Source: JAWXBA01 sp048499805 (GTDB lineage: Bacteria; Gemmatimonadota; Gemmatimonadetes; Gemmatimonadales; GWC2-71-9). Taken from it: a DNA stretch of 64,000 nucleotides. Position numbers and translations under genes: made by a program. Below are positions 8,261 through 16,020 of the stretch, piece after piece. The notes under the pieces were generated by a model. It was given only the letters and a program-made list of their open reading frames with translations. It was not told the origin of the DNA and did not search any database. The DNA lies in contig JASNZF010000001.1 in assembly GCA_048499805.1 (NCBI GenBank), forward strand, positions 186,001 through 250,000. The letters run 5' to 3'. The number at the start of each line of letters is the position of its first letter. Position 1 is the first letter of the stretch.

Positions 8261-8872
8261 TCAGAGCCCCGCGTAACTGGCTCGGGTCACGTGCACATCC
8301 ACCAGCGCATCGAGCAGCCCGACCCGCTCGCGCCAGAGTCGCAACTGCTCCCGGAGGCGGACCTCGGGGTTCATCAGGCCGGCGGCCTGCAGGTCGCGGT
8401 CGACCAGCTGGAGGCGATCCTCCAGGCGACCGGTGATCGCCGCGGTCCGGCTGTCGAGCACCCGGTTCTCGGGCTCGATCGCCACCAGGGCGCGCTCCAG
8501 CTGCTGGGAGCGGGTAATCGTCTCGATCAACTCGTTGGACAGGGCGGCCTCGGCGGCGTTCCGGGAGTCGGCCGCCGGTCGCACCACCAGGAAGAGCGCG
8601 ACGGAGGCCGCGAGGGCCAGCCCACCAAGTCCCCCCCAGCGCACCTGGCGGCGCCGGCGCTCAGCGACGAGCTGGGCACGAACGGAGGCAAAGCGATCGC
8701 GGGCCGGACGCAGGGTGGGCAAGGCCCGCAGGCGCGCCACCCGCTGGTGCAGGCGGTCGAGCTCCGCACGGCAGGCGGGGCATGCCTCCAGGTGCTCGCG
8801 AGCTGCGTGGCTCCCGGGCTCCGCATGGGGCTCCCGCAGGGCGACCAGTTGCTCCATCGTCAAGTGCGTCAT
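8261..8872 (-). CDS. Zinc-binding anti-sigma factor, membrane-anchored
   Basis: 203 residues. The N-terminus has the zf-HC2 / ZAS pattern 'HAAREHLEACPACRAEL', which in this family binds zinc and clamps the partner sigma factor. A single hydrophobic segment at about 81-99 (LGGLALAASVALFLVV) anchors it. The rest (~100 residues) is helical, charged and probably periplasmic. Its start overlaps the sigma gene stop (ATGA), the usual arrangement for a cognate sigma / anti-sigma pair. Confidence 0.85.
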   Translation of the reverse strand: MTHLTMEQLVALREPHAEPGSHAAREHLEACPACRAELDRLHQRVARLRALPTLRPARDRFASVRAQLVAERRRRQVRWGGLGGLALAASVALFLVVRPAADSRNAAEAALSNELIETITRSQQLERALVAIEPENRVLDSRTAAITGRLEDRLQLVDRDLQAAGLMNPEVRLREQLRLWRERVGLLDALVDVHVTRASYAGL

Positions 8873-9405
8873 GCTGACACCTCCTCGCCCAGCCAGGTGC
8901 GGAGTCGCGCATGGGCCCGCGCCAACTGGGACTTCGAGAAGCTCGCGGTCCGGTCCATCATCGACCCGATCTCCTCGTGGGTATACCCCTCCACATCGTG
9001 CAGCCAGACCACCGCGCGCGAGGTCGGCGAAAGCCGCTCCATGGCCGCCTCGAGGTCCATCCGGAGCGCGGCGTCATCCCGCTTGATGGGGGCCGCCTCC
9101 TCGTGGAGCTCATCGGTGTCGCGGTACTTGTTGCGCCGCAGCCGCATCAGCGCCTTGCTGGACGCGATCGTCCGGACCCAAGCCCAGAGGGAACCGTCCC
9201 CCCGGAACCGGCCGATGCTCCGGAAGACCTCGATGAAGGTCTCCTGGAGCACGTCCTCGGCATCCTCGGTGGTGCGACAGATTCGCCGGGCCAGGTTGTA
9301 CACCTGCGGCTCAAAGGCACGGTAGAGTGCCTCCTGGGCGGCAGGGTCGCCGGCGCGAAGGCGGGGGAGCGCGGCGTCCAGTTCCATCGCCCCGAAGGCG
9401 GTCAT
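8869..9405 (-). CDS. ECF-subfamily RNA polymerase sigma factor
   Basis: 178 residues from ATG 9405; ATG 9387 is an alternative. Region 2 is at about 25-95 ('YNLARRICRTTEDAEDVLQETFIEVFRSI', split across the usual core-binding helix) and region 4 at about 120-175 ('VWLHDVEGYTHEEIGSMM' as the -35-recognising helix-turn-helix). There is no region 1 or 3, as expected for ECF factors. It heads a four-gene run with its anti-sigma, a PDZ protein and an outer-membrane protein. Autoregulation is likely. A palindrome ATTGTGTGACAAT lies ~190 bases upstream. Confidence 0.9.
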   Translation of the reverse strand: MTAFGAMELDAALPRLRAGDPAAQEALYRAFEPQVYNLARRICRTTEDAEDVLQETFIEVFRSIGRFRGDGSLWAWVRTIASSKALMRLRRNKYRDTDELHEEAAPIKRDDAALRMDLEAAMERLSPTSRAVVWLHDVEGYTHEEIGSMMDRTASFSKSQLARAHARLRTWLGEEVSA

Positions 9406-9499
9406 GGTGAGGGTCCCTGTTTGCACGCCATAAAGATGCACCCGGGGGCAAGATCGTCGCATGGGGGGCGGGGGGGCCGCGGGGCATGGGGGCCGGAGG

Positions 9500-9547
9500 G
9501 GCTGATGGTCAGTCGGTCAGCGGGTCAGCGGGTCAGGGGGTCAGGGG
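9500..9547. repeat. Octamer tract (GGTCAGCG type)
   Basis: About five degenerate copies of GGTCAGCG/GGTCAGGG upstream of the ECF sigma gene. It is a member of the dispersed G-rich tract family. Confidence 0.7.
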
Positions 9548-9590
9548 ACCGCGGCTGGGCACGCCTTGCGAGGTTGATCTGTGGTATCTT

Positions 9591-9603
9591 ATTGTGTGAC
9601 AAT
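9591..9603. promoter_or_regulatory. Palindrome ATTGT-GTG-ACAAT, candidate operator
   Basis: A perfect 5-bp inverted repeat with a 3-base spacer in an AT-rich island (about 9585-9620) inside very GC-rich DNA. It lies between the M20 peptidase stop and the divergently placed tract before the sigma gene. It could serve transcription of the sigma operon; the binding factor is unknown. Confidence 0.35.
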
Positions 9604-9663
9604 GATTTATGTGCAAGGAAGACAGTGGCTTCCAGTTCCTTGGCGACGCCATTTGATCCACTG

Positions 9664-10821
9664 TCACGGACCCCCACCGCAGTAGGCCCTCGCCGAGCGT
9701 ACGAGGATCTCGGCCAGATCCGCCACGGAGTCGAGCTCGACGTACTCGATGTCGGCATGGGCGCCCGCGCCCGAGGGTCCGATCACGACGGTCTCCACCC
9801 CCGCCGCCTTGAGCAGCGAGGCGTCCATCCAGTAGGAGTGACCGATCACCCGGGCAGGCTGCCCCCGTACCTTGGTGGCGGCCTCCTGCACGGCCATGGC
9901 CAGCCGGGAATCGGGATCCTGCTCGAAGGAGGGGCGGTTGAGGAGGAGCCGACAGGTGGCCCGGAACCTGGCATCGGCGCGGCCGAGGGTCTCGAGCACC
10001 CGCTGCACGTCGGCCAGCGCCGATTCGGCCGACTCCCCGGGGATCAGCCTCCGCTCCAGTTCGATCCGGCACCGGGCCGCGTAGATCGAGGGTCCACTGC
10101 CCCCCCGAATCGTTCCCACGTGCTGGGACCCCGGGCCCACCAGGGGATGCCGCCGGCCCGATGCGATTCGCGCCGTCTCCGCCTCGAGGGCCACCAGCAC
10201 CCTGCCCATCAGGGAGTTGGCGTCGATACCCTCTTCGGGCCGGCTGCCGTGAGCGGCACGCCCCTCCGTGGTGATCTCGATCCAGCAGAACCCCTTGTGG
10301 GCGACGCCCAGCTCGAGTTCGGTGGCCTCGGTGACGATGGCGCCATCGGTTCGCAGCTGCGCGAGGACCTGCTGCATTCCCCGGCTCTCGGTCTCCTCGT
10401 CCGCCACCGCCACAACGTAGAGATCACCCGCCAGCGATGCCCCCTGCGCAATCGTTCGCGCCGCCGCCAGGCACGCGGTGAGCCCGCCCTTCATATCGTA
10501 GGTGCCACGGCCGTACATGCGGCCATTCCGCACCTCGGGGTCAAGTGCCCGGGTCATTCCCTCCACCCCGACGGTGTCGAGGTGGCCGTAGAGCATCAGG
10601 GAGCGCCCGCCGCCGGTTCCCGGCAGCCTCCCAACGACACTGGCGCGTCCCGGCGCAAACTCGAACCGCTGGACCTGGGCCCCCATCCCGGACAGGAGGT
10701 GCTCCACCAGGCCGGCAGCACCGGATTCGTCGGTACCGCCGGCACCGAAGGCGGGGTTGATGGAGTTGATCCGGACCAGGTCGGCGAGGGTGTGCTGGAT
10801 GAATTCAGGGTCGGGTGGCAT
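9664..10821 (-). CDS. M20 family metallopeptidase (ArgE/DapE/ACY1-like)
   Basis: 385 residues from ATG 10821; a GTG two codons upstream is the alternative. Metal and active-site motifs are in order: 'LYGHLDTVGV' (His-x-Asp), 'YGRGTYDMKGG' (bridging Asp), 'VADEETESRG' (catalytic Glu-Glu), 'GPSGAGAHADIEYV' (last His). The dimerisation domain sits in the middle (about 180-290, 'GRAAHGSRPEEGIDAN'). These enzymes deacylate N-acyl amino acids or hydrolyse small amide substrates with two zinc ions. The exact substrate cannot be assigned. Confidence 0.85.
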   Translation of the reverse strand: MPPDPEFIQHTLADLVRINSINPAFGAGGTDESGAAGLVEHLLSGMGAQVQRFEFAPGRASVVGRLPGTGGGRSLMLYGHLDTVGVEGMTRALDPEVRNGRMYGRGTYDMKGGLTACLAAARTIAQGASLAGDLYVVAVADEETESRGMQQVLAQLRTDGAIVTEATELELGVAHKGFCWIEITTEGRAAHGSRPEEGIDANSLMGRVLVALEAETARIASGRRHPLVGPGSQHVGTIRGGSGPSIYAARCRIELERRLIPGESAESALADVQRVLETLGRADARFRATCRLLLNRPSFEQDPDSRLAMAVQEAATKVRGQPARVIGHSYWMDASLLKAAGVETVVIGPSGAGAHADIEYVELDSVADLAEILVRSARAYCGGGP

Positions 10822-10857
10822 GGCCACAATATGGGGGAGGTGGGGCAGGCAGGCATC

Positions 10858-10938
10858 TCGGCGGGTCAGCGGGTCAGCGGGTCGGCGGGTTGGTGGGTCG
10901 GTGGGTCAGGGGGACAGGGGGACAGGGGACCAGGGGGC
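10858..10938. repeat. Octamer tract (CGGGTCAG / GGGGGACA types)
   Basis: About ten degenerate 8-base units grading from CGGGTCAG through TGGGTCGG to GGGGGACA. They fill most of the gap between the M20 peptidase start and the DUF411 gene. All are G-rich on the plus strand. Confidence 0.75.
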
Positions 10939-11031
10939 TTCATGGGTTTTTCAGACGATCGGTTGGGGAGGTATTACATTCCTCAGGGACGATGCCGGCG
11001 GGTGCCGGCGCCATTTCAGGAGGAGCGCGCG

Positions 11032-11499
11032 ATGAACCGCCGGATGAAGATCTCTGCCCTTGTGGGCGGCTTGGCCGTGGTGGGATACCTCGGCGCTGTG
11101 GCTGCGATGCCGACGGCGCAAGCCAGCTCGATTGCCATCACCGTCTACAAGTCGCCGACCTGCGGCTGCTGTACAGCCTGGGTGGACCACCTGAAGGAGA
11201 ACGGGTTCACCGTGACCGTGCGCGACATGGACAACGTCGCGCCAATCAAGGCCGATGCCGGGGTCCCTGGGCGGCTCCAGAGCTGCCACACCGCCATCGT
11301 TCAGGGCTACGCCATTGAGGGACACGTGCCCGCCGACCTGGTGAAGAAGCTGCTGGTCGAGAAGCCGAAGGTGGCGGGGCTGGCGGTGCCGGGGATGCCG
11401 ATCGGGTCGCCGGGAATGGAGCAGGGGAACACCAAGCAGCCGTACGAGGTGCTGACCTTCGATGCCCAGGGCCGGACGACGGTGTACGCCCGGAGGTAG
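11032..11499 (+). CDS. Exported DUF411 metal-binding-type protein
   Basis: 155 residues with a GGAGGA ribosome-binding site just upstream. A signal peptide or membrane anchor covers residues ~6-31 ('ISALVGGLAVVGYLGAVAAM'). The DUF411 core follows: 'VYKSPTCGCCTAWVDHL' with its Cys-x-Cys-Cys cluster, then 'GVPGRLQSCHTAIVQGYAI' and 'EGHVPADLVKKLL'. DUF411 proteins often occur near copper-handling genes and probably bind copper; no such neighbours are present here. It converges on the desaturase, with a strong shared terminator between them. Confidence 0.85.
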   Translation: MNRRMKISALVGGLAVVGYLGAVAAMPTAQASSIAITVYKSPTCGCCTAWVDHLKENGFTVTVRDMDNVAPIKADAGVPGRLQSCHTAIVQGYAIEGHVPADLVKKLLVEKPKVAGLAVPGMPIGSPGMEQGNTKQPYEVLTFDAQGRTTVYARR

Positions 11500-11502
11500 A
11501 AG

Positions 11503-11668
11503 GCGGGGCAGGGGGGCGGCGGGACAGCGGGGCAGGGATAGCGTATGGTTGTATCGTCTTGAAATGACGAAGCCCCCGGGAGCGCATTGCCTGCTCCCGG
11601 GGGCTTCCACTTGGATGATCAAACAATAGGTACCTTCGCCCTGCCCCCCTGCCCCCCTGCCCCCCTGA
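11503..11668. repeat. Inverted pair of G-rich/C-rich tracts around a terminator
   Basis: 11503-11536 is G-rich (GGGGCAGG-like units). 11640-11668 carries CTGCCCCC octamers, the complementary sense. The two tracts bracket the hairpin at 11570-11606 in the gap between the DUF411 and desaturase genes. Confidence 0.7.
11570..11606. terminator. Bidirectional terminator between DUF411 and desaturase genes
   Basis: Perfect 14-bp stem AAGCCCCCGGGAGC / GCTCCCGGGGGCTT with a 9-nt loop, placed between convergent genes. The A/T bases at the stem ends suit termination in both directions. Confidence 0.8.
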
Positions 11669-12712
11669 CTACCCGACCTGCCCCGACCGCCGGATCTGGC
11701 GCAGCGTCCGCCAGCCGATCATCCGCTTCTGGTCTTCGTCCCAGAGCCGGAGGGCCAGGGTGTGCCAGCTGTCGCGGAGCGTCAGCGTCACAACCTGCTG
11801 GAACGCCGGGTTCTCATCGTGACAGGTCTGGAGCGCGTAGTTCGGGATCTTGGGGCTCAGGTGGTGCACATGGTGCAGCCCGATGTTGCCCGAGAACCAC
11901 TGGAGCACGCGAGGCAGCTTGAAGTAGGAGCTGCCGTAGAGCGCGGCCACCGGATACTCCCAGATCGGCTTCCGGTCCCAGTAGGCATCCTCGAACTGGT
12001 GCTGGACGTAGAACAGGAAGATGCCGGCCGAGCCGCTGATCATGAAGACCGGGATGTAGAGCTTGAGGACCGTCCACCAGCCGATCCAGACCGAGAACCC
12101 GACGAACAGCCCCGCGAAGGCGAGGTTGGTCAGCCACACGCTCCACCGGTCCTGGGCCTTGACCTCATGCCCGCCGCGGGCCGGGATCCGGTGGTTGATG
12201 AACAGGCTGATCGGCCCGACGATCAGGAGGATCAGCGGGTTCCGGTAGACCCGGTACTTGAGTCGCCCCCACCAGTTGAGCGCCAGGTACTCCTTGACGG
12301 TCAGGGTGTTGATGTCGCCGGTGCCACGCTGCTCCAGGTCGCCGGAGGTGGCGTGGTGGATGGCGTGGTCCCGGCGCCACTGGGCATAGGGGGTGGCGGT
12401 CAGCACGCCGGTCACGAACCCGACGATGTCATTCCAGGTGCGCGACGGGAAGAACGATCCGTGTCCGCAGTCGTGCATGATGATGAAGGTACGGACGGTG
12501 AGCCCGGCGGCCGGCAGGGCCAGCGCGAGCGTGAGCCAGTAGCTGACGCCCAGGCTGAGGTACATCAGCCAGTAGGCGAGGAAGAGCGGCAGGATGGTGC
12601 TGCAGATCTGCCAGATGCTCTTGCCCACGTGGGGCCGGGTGTAGCGGGCCACGATCTGGCGCCACCCCGAGAGTTCCTGGGAACGAGCTTGTTCCGTCGT
12701 TGCATCGCGCAC
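11669..12712 (-). CDS. Membrane fatty-acid desaturase
   Basis: 347 residues from a GTG start. The three histidine boxes of membrane di-iron desaturases are present: 'HDCGHG' at about 81-86, 'HAIHHA' at about 117-122 and 'HHVHH' at about 280-284. Four to six hydrophobic helices lie between them. The enzyme uses O2 and an electron donor to introduce a double bond into an acyl chain and adjusts membrane fluidity. Regioselectivity (delta-12-like by general appearance) cannot be fixed from sequence alone. It is monocistronic, with the his operon end 51 bases upstream of its start. Confidence 0.9.
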   Translation of the reverse strand: MRDATTEQARSQELSGWRQIVARYTRPHVGKSIWQICSTILPLFLAYWLMYLSLGVSYWLTLALALPAAGLTVRTFIIMHDCGHGSFFPSRTWNDIVGFVTGVLTATPYAQWRRDHAIHHATSGDLEQRGTGDINTLTVKEYLALNWWGRLKYRVYRNPLILLIVGPISLFINHRIPARGGHEVKAQDRWSVWLTNLAFAGLFVGFSVWIGWWTVLKLYIPVFMISGSAGIFLFYVQHQFEDAYWDRKPIWEYPVAALYGSSYFKLPRVLQWFSGNIGLHHVHHLSPKIPNYALQTCHDENPAFQQVVTLTLRDSWHTLALRLWDEDQKRMIGWRTLRQIRRSGQVG

Positions 12713-12762
12713 GCAGTGTTCCTATCGAAAAAGGCTCCTGAAAGATAGCAGCCGGAACGCCC

Positions 12763-14169
12763 CTATGGGATGGGCCCGGCCATCCGGCGGCCAAGTTCGG
12801 CCTTGAGGTCGGCCAGGGTGACATCCAGGCCCTGGAGCGCAACTAGTTGGTGGTACAGGAGATCCGCTCCCTCCTCGAGGGCGCGGTCCCGATCCCCGTC
12901 GGCCAGCGCCACCACCAGTTCCGCCGCCTCCTCCCCCAGCTTCTTGAGCCGCAAGTTCCGGTCTGCCATGAGCTTACCGGTGTAGCCCACCGGGGTTGGG
13001 GAGGCCGCCCGCTCGGCGATGACCACTGCGAGCTGGTCCAGGGGGTCCACGGCCGCCGCCGGCGACGTCCCGAAGCAGCTGTCAGCCCCGGTATGGCAAG
13101 CAGGCCCCAGCGGCCGGACCGTTGCCAGCACGGCATCGCCATCGCAATCGGTGGCGAGGGCCACGACCCGCTGGCGGTTGCCGCTGGTGGCACCCTTGTG
13201 CCAGGGCCCCCGGCTGCGGCTGCGGTAATGCATTTCCCCGCTGGCGATGGTCCGCTCAAGGGCCTCCCGGTCGGCGTGGGCCACCATCAGCACCCGGCCC
13301 GTGGCGGCATCCTGGGTCACGACGGTGACCAGCCCGTCGCCCTTGCGGAAGTCCAGGCGGTCGAGGTCCAGGGTGAGGTCGAGCATCGGCGACTCCGCGG
13401 GTGCGGGGGGAGGAATCGGGCGGACAGGGATCGCCGCCGCGGCCATCGCCTCCTTGAGCCGGGCCACCGTCACGACGCGGTCGTGAAGGATCCCTGCCAC
13501 CAGCGCCGCGTCGGCGGTCGTCGCGGTGAGGACCTCGGCCACGTGGGCCGGGGCGCCGGCACCTCCCGACGCGATGACGGGAATGTCCACGGCAGCGGCC
13601 ACCGCCCGGGTGAGCTCGAGGTCGTAGCCATCGCGGGCGCCATCGCGATCGATGCTGGTCAGCACGATCTCGCCGGCGCCGCGGCGGGCGCACTCCACGG
13701 CCCATTGCACGGCATCGAGACCGGTCGGGTGGCGGCCCCCACCGGTCCAGACCCGCCAGCCATCCCCGTCGCGGCGGGCATCGATGCTGGCCACGACGCA
13801 CTGGGCGCCGAACCGTTCAGCGGCCCGGGTCAACAGATCCGGATCGGCCACGGCGGCGGAGTTGATCGCCACCTTGTCCGCCCCGGCGCGCAGGGCGGCC
13901 TGGACGTCGTCCACCGAGCGGATGCCGCCCCCGATCGTGAGCGGGATGAAGAGCTGGGCCGCGGTCTCCGAGGCCAGGGCGAGCAGGGTGGCCCGCTCCT
14001 CCGGCCCCGCCCCGATGTCGAGGAACACGATCTCGTCGGCGCCCTCTGCTTCATAGCGTGCGGCGAGCTCCGCCGGGTCGCCAACGTCGCGGAGCGACTC
14101 GAACTGGGTGCCCTTGACGACCCGTCCCCCGAGGACGTCGAGGCAGACCACCAGCCGACGGGTCAGCAT
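12763..14169 (-). CDS. hisFIE: Trifunctional HisF-HisI-HisE fusion
   Basis: 468 residues in one uninterrupted frame. Residues 1-~250 are HisF, the cyclase subunit of imidazole-glycerol-phosphate synthase, with Asp11 ('VCLDVLGG') and Asp130 ('ASIDARRDG') at the canonical catalytic positions. A Pro/Ala-rich linker (about 250-262) leads to HisI, phosphoribosyl-AMP cyclohydrolase (about 263-370), with Asp341/343/345 for Mg and Cys342, Cys358 and Cys365 for Zn. HisE, phosphoribosyl-ATP pyrophosphatase, follows (about 375-468; 'LGEEAAELVVALADGD'). HisIE fusions are common; attachment to HisF is not. The start overlaps hisB by 7 bases and it is the last gene of the his operon. HisH, its glutaminase partner, is a separate upstream gene. 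Confidence 0.93.
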   Translation of the reverse strand: MLTRRLVVCLDVLGGRVVKGTQFESLRDVGDPAELAARYEAEGADEIVFLDIGAGPEERATLLALASETAAQLFIPLTIGGGIRSVDDVQAALRAGADKVAINSAAVADPDLLTRAAERFGAQCVVASIDARRDGDGWRVWTGGGRHPTGLDAVQWAVECARRGAGEIVLTSIDRDGARDGYDLELTRAVAAAVDIPVIASGGAGAPAHVAEVLTATTADAALVAGILHDRVVTVARLKEAMAAAAIPVRPIPPPAPAESPMLDLTLDLDRLDFRKGDGLVTVVTQDAATGRVLMVAHADREALERTIASGEMHYRSRSRGPWHKGATSGNRQRVVALATDCDGDAVLATVRPLGPACHTGADSCFGTSPAAAVDPLDQLAVVIAERAASPTPVGYTGKLMADRNLRLKKLGEEAAELVVALADGDRDRALEEGADLLYHQLVALQGLDVTLADLKAELGRRMAGPIP

Positions 14170-14711
14170 CCGTCCACGTCCAGCTTCACCCTGCCCTTGG
14201 TGCTGAACACCCCGGCATCGCCCGTGGCTGCCATCGCCTGGCGGAGGGCGAGGCCCAGGGCCTTGAAGGCCGCCTCGACGACGTGGTGGCGGTCGCGGCC
14301 GCGCAGCACCCGGACGTGCAGGGTCATCCGCGCGGCATCGGCGAGCGACCGCATGAAGTGATCGTACATCGGGCTCGGCAAGGGGCCGGCGTACCAGGGA
14401 CGCCCCCCGGCGTCGAGCACGACCTGCACCAGGGCGTCGTCCATCGGGATGGTGCGCTCGCCATAGCGTGCGGCACTGGGCGGCAGTGCGGCCCGGAGGG
14501 CCTCGCCGAGCGTCAGGGCGACATCCTCGATGATGTGGTGCCGGAGGTCGCCACCGGCCTCGATCTCGAGGTCGAGGCCGCTGTACCGCGCCAGGGCCTC
14601 CAGCATGTGGTCGAGGAAGGGGACGGTGGTGCCGATCCTCGCGGCGCCGGTACCCGGCGCCAGCACGATGCGAACCCGGGTTTCCTTGGTCTCGCGCACG
14701 ACGGTGGTCAT
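14163..14711 (-). CDS. hisB: Imidazoleglycerol-phosphate dehydratase
   Basis: 182 residues, the monofunctional form, slightly shorter than the usual ~195. The manganese-binding histidine motifs of the family are seen: 'LDHMLEALARYSGLD', 'DLRHHIIEDVALTLGEAL' and 'GRDRHHVVEAAFKALGLAL'. It catalyses the sixth step of histidine synthesis, imidazole-glycerol phosphate to imidazole-acetol phosphate. There is no HisN-type phosphatase domain, so histidinol-phosphate phosphatase must be encoded elsewhere. The start overlaps the hisA stop (ATGA) and the end overlaps the HisF start. Confidence 0.95.
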   Translation of the reverse strand: MTTVVRETKETRVRIVLAPGTGAARIGTTVPFLDHMLEALARYSGLDLEIEAGGDLRHHIIEDVALTLGEALRAALPPSAARYGERTIPMDDALVQVVLDAGGRPWYAGPLPSPMYDHFMRSLADAARMTLHVRVLRGRDRHHVVEAAFKALGLALRQAMAATGDAGVFSTKGRVKLDVDGC

Positions 14712-15421
14712 CTGCCAAACTCCTGGGCCAGGGCGACGGGATCCACCGCGCCGGTGTAGAGGGCCATGCCGAGCACCGCACCGGCCGCGCCGGCGGTGTG
14801 GAGGGCCCGCAGGTCCTCGAGGGAGGCGATCCCCCCCGAGGCGATGATGGGGACGGCTGCCGCGCTGACGCAGTCACGGATCAGGGGGAGGTCGGGTCCC
14901 GCCAGGCGACCTTCCTGGTGGACCGCGGTGACCAGCACCCCGGCCAGCGGCAGCATTTCGAGGAGGGTGAGGTACGCCTCCACCGCAATGCCGGTTCCGC
15001 TCGTCCAGCCGCGGGTGACGATCTCCCTCCCGCGAACATCTGCCGCAACGACCAGCCGGCGCGGGTACAGGCTGGCGATCGACTCGAGCCAGGTCGGGTC
15101 CTCGATCGCCCGGGTCCCGACCACCACCCGGTCGGCTCCCGCCGCGAGGAGCGCGTCGACCTGGTCAGCGGTGCGGATGCCTCCCCCGACGCTGACCGAG
15201 AGTCCCGGGAGGGCCAGGATGCGCGCCACGATGCCGACATTTCCCCCCACCCGCATCGCCGCGTCGAGGTCCACGACGTGCAGCGATGCAAACCCGAGGT
15301 CGCGCCAGTGGGACGCCACGGCGACGGGATCGTCCAGGCGGACGCGCTCCTCCGCGTAGGAGCCCCCCACCAGCTGGACACAACACCCGTCGCGCAGGTC
15401 GACCGCCGGGATGGCCCTCAT
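14708..15421 (-). CDS. hisA: ProFAR isomerase
   Basis: 237 residues from the ATG that overlaps the hisH stop. It is a (beta/alpha)8 barrel with the two catalytic Asp regions 'IPAVDLRDG' (Asp8) and 'VAADVRGREIVTRGW', and phosphate-binding loops 'SVGGGIRT' and 'IASGGIAS'. It performs the Amadori rearrangement of ProFAR to PRFAR, the substrate of HisFH. The barrel is homologous to the HisF part of the fusion two genes downstream. Confidence 0.95.
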   Translation of the reverse strand: MRAIPAVDLRDGCCVQLVGGSYAEERVRLDDPVAVASHWRDLGFASLHVVDLDAAMRVGGNVGIVARILALPGLSVSVGGGIRTADQVDALLAAGADRVVVGTRAIEDPTWLESIASLYPRRLVVAADVRGREIVTRGWTSGTGIAVEAYLTLLEMLPLAGVLVTAVHQEGRLAGPDLPLIRDCVSAAAVPIIASGGIASLEDLRALHTAGAAGAVLGMALYTGAVDPVALAQEFGR

Positions 15422-16020
15422 CGCGGCTCTCCCGTCGCCACCCAGGAGCGCAGGAAGGCGAGCCCTGCCGCCGAGCTCTTCTCGGGGTGGAACTGGACCC
15501 CCAGGGTATTCCCCCGGCGCACGGCCGCGGGAAACCGGTCGCTCTCGTGGGTGGACCACGCCACCACGCTCGTGGGATCGGTGGGATCGGCTACGTAGCT
15601 GTTGGCATAGTAGGCCAGCGCGAGCGGGGCGCGCTCGAAGGCGGCGTCGCTGGCATCCTCGATGCGGTTCCAGCCGATCTGCGGCAGCCGCGCGGTCCGC
15701 AGTCGGCGCACCCGCCCCGCGATGACGCCGAGTCCGAGGCCCGGTCCTTCCTCGCTGGCCTCGAGCAGGAGCTGCATGCCAAGGCAGATGCCGAGGCAGG
15801 GGAGTCCCGCCAGGAGGGCCTGGCGCACCGCCTCGCGGGCGGGCCCCAATCGCTCGGCAGCGGGGGTGAAGGCCCCGACGCCGGGGAGGACCAGGCGATC
15901 GGTGGCGATGGCCGCCATGGGGTCCGCCTCCACCACGACCTCCACGCCCGGTCCGGCGACGGCCTTGGCCAGGGAGTGGAGGTTGCCGACGCCGTAGTCA
16001 AGCAGGGTGGTGCGAATCAT
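15418..16020 (-). CDS. hisH: Imidazole-glycerol-phosphate synthase, glutamine amidotransferase subunit
   Basis: 200 residues starting 'MIRTTLLDYGVGN'. It is a class I amidotransferase with nucleophile Cys in 'GICLGMQLLLEA' and His in 'VQFHPEKSS'; the conserved Glu of the triad is in the same motif. It releases ammonia from glutamine for channelling into the HisF barrel. Both ends have 4-base ATGA overlaps with hisC and hisA. Confidence 0.95.
   Translation of the reverse strand: MIRTTLLDYGVGNLHSLAKAVAGPGVEVVVEADPMAAIATDRLVLPGVGAFTPAAERLGPAREAVRQALLAGLPCLGICLGMQLLLEASEEGPGLGLGVIAGRVRRLRTARLPQIGWNRIEDASDAAFERAPLALAYYANSYVADPTDPTSVVAWSTHESDRFPAAVRRGNTLGVQFHPEKSSAAGLAFLRSWVATGEPR

Noticed and set aside
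7250..9325. 691-residue plus-strand frame over the PDZ / anti-sigma genes
   Set aside because: Antisense to three well-supported genes, composition typical of shadow frames.
12847..14361. 504-residue plus-strand frame over the HisF-HisIE gene
   Set aside because: Antisense shadow; the his proteins have all catalytic residues.
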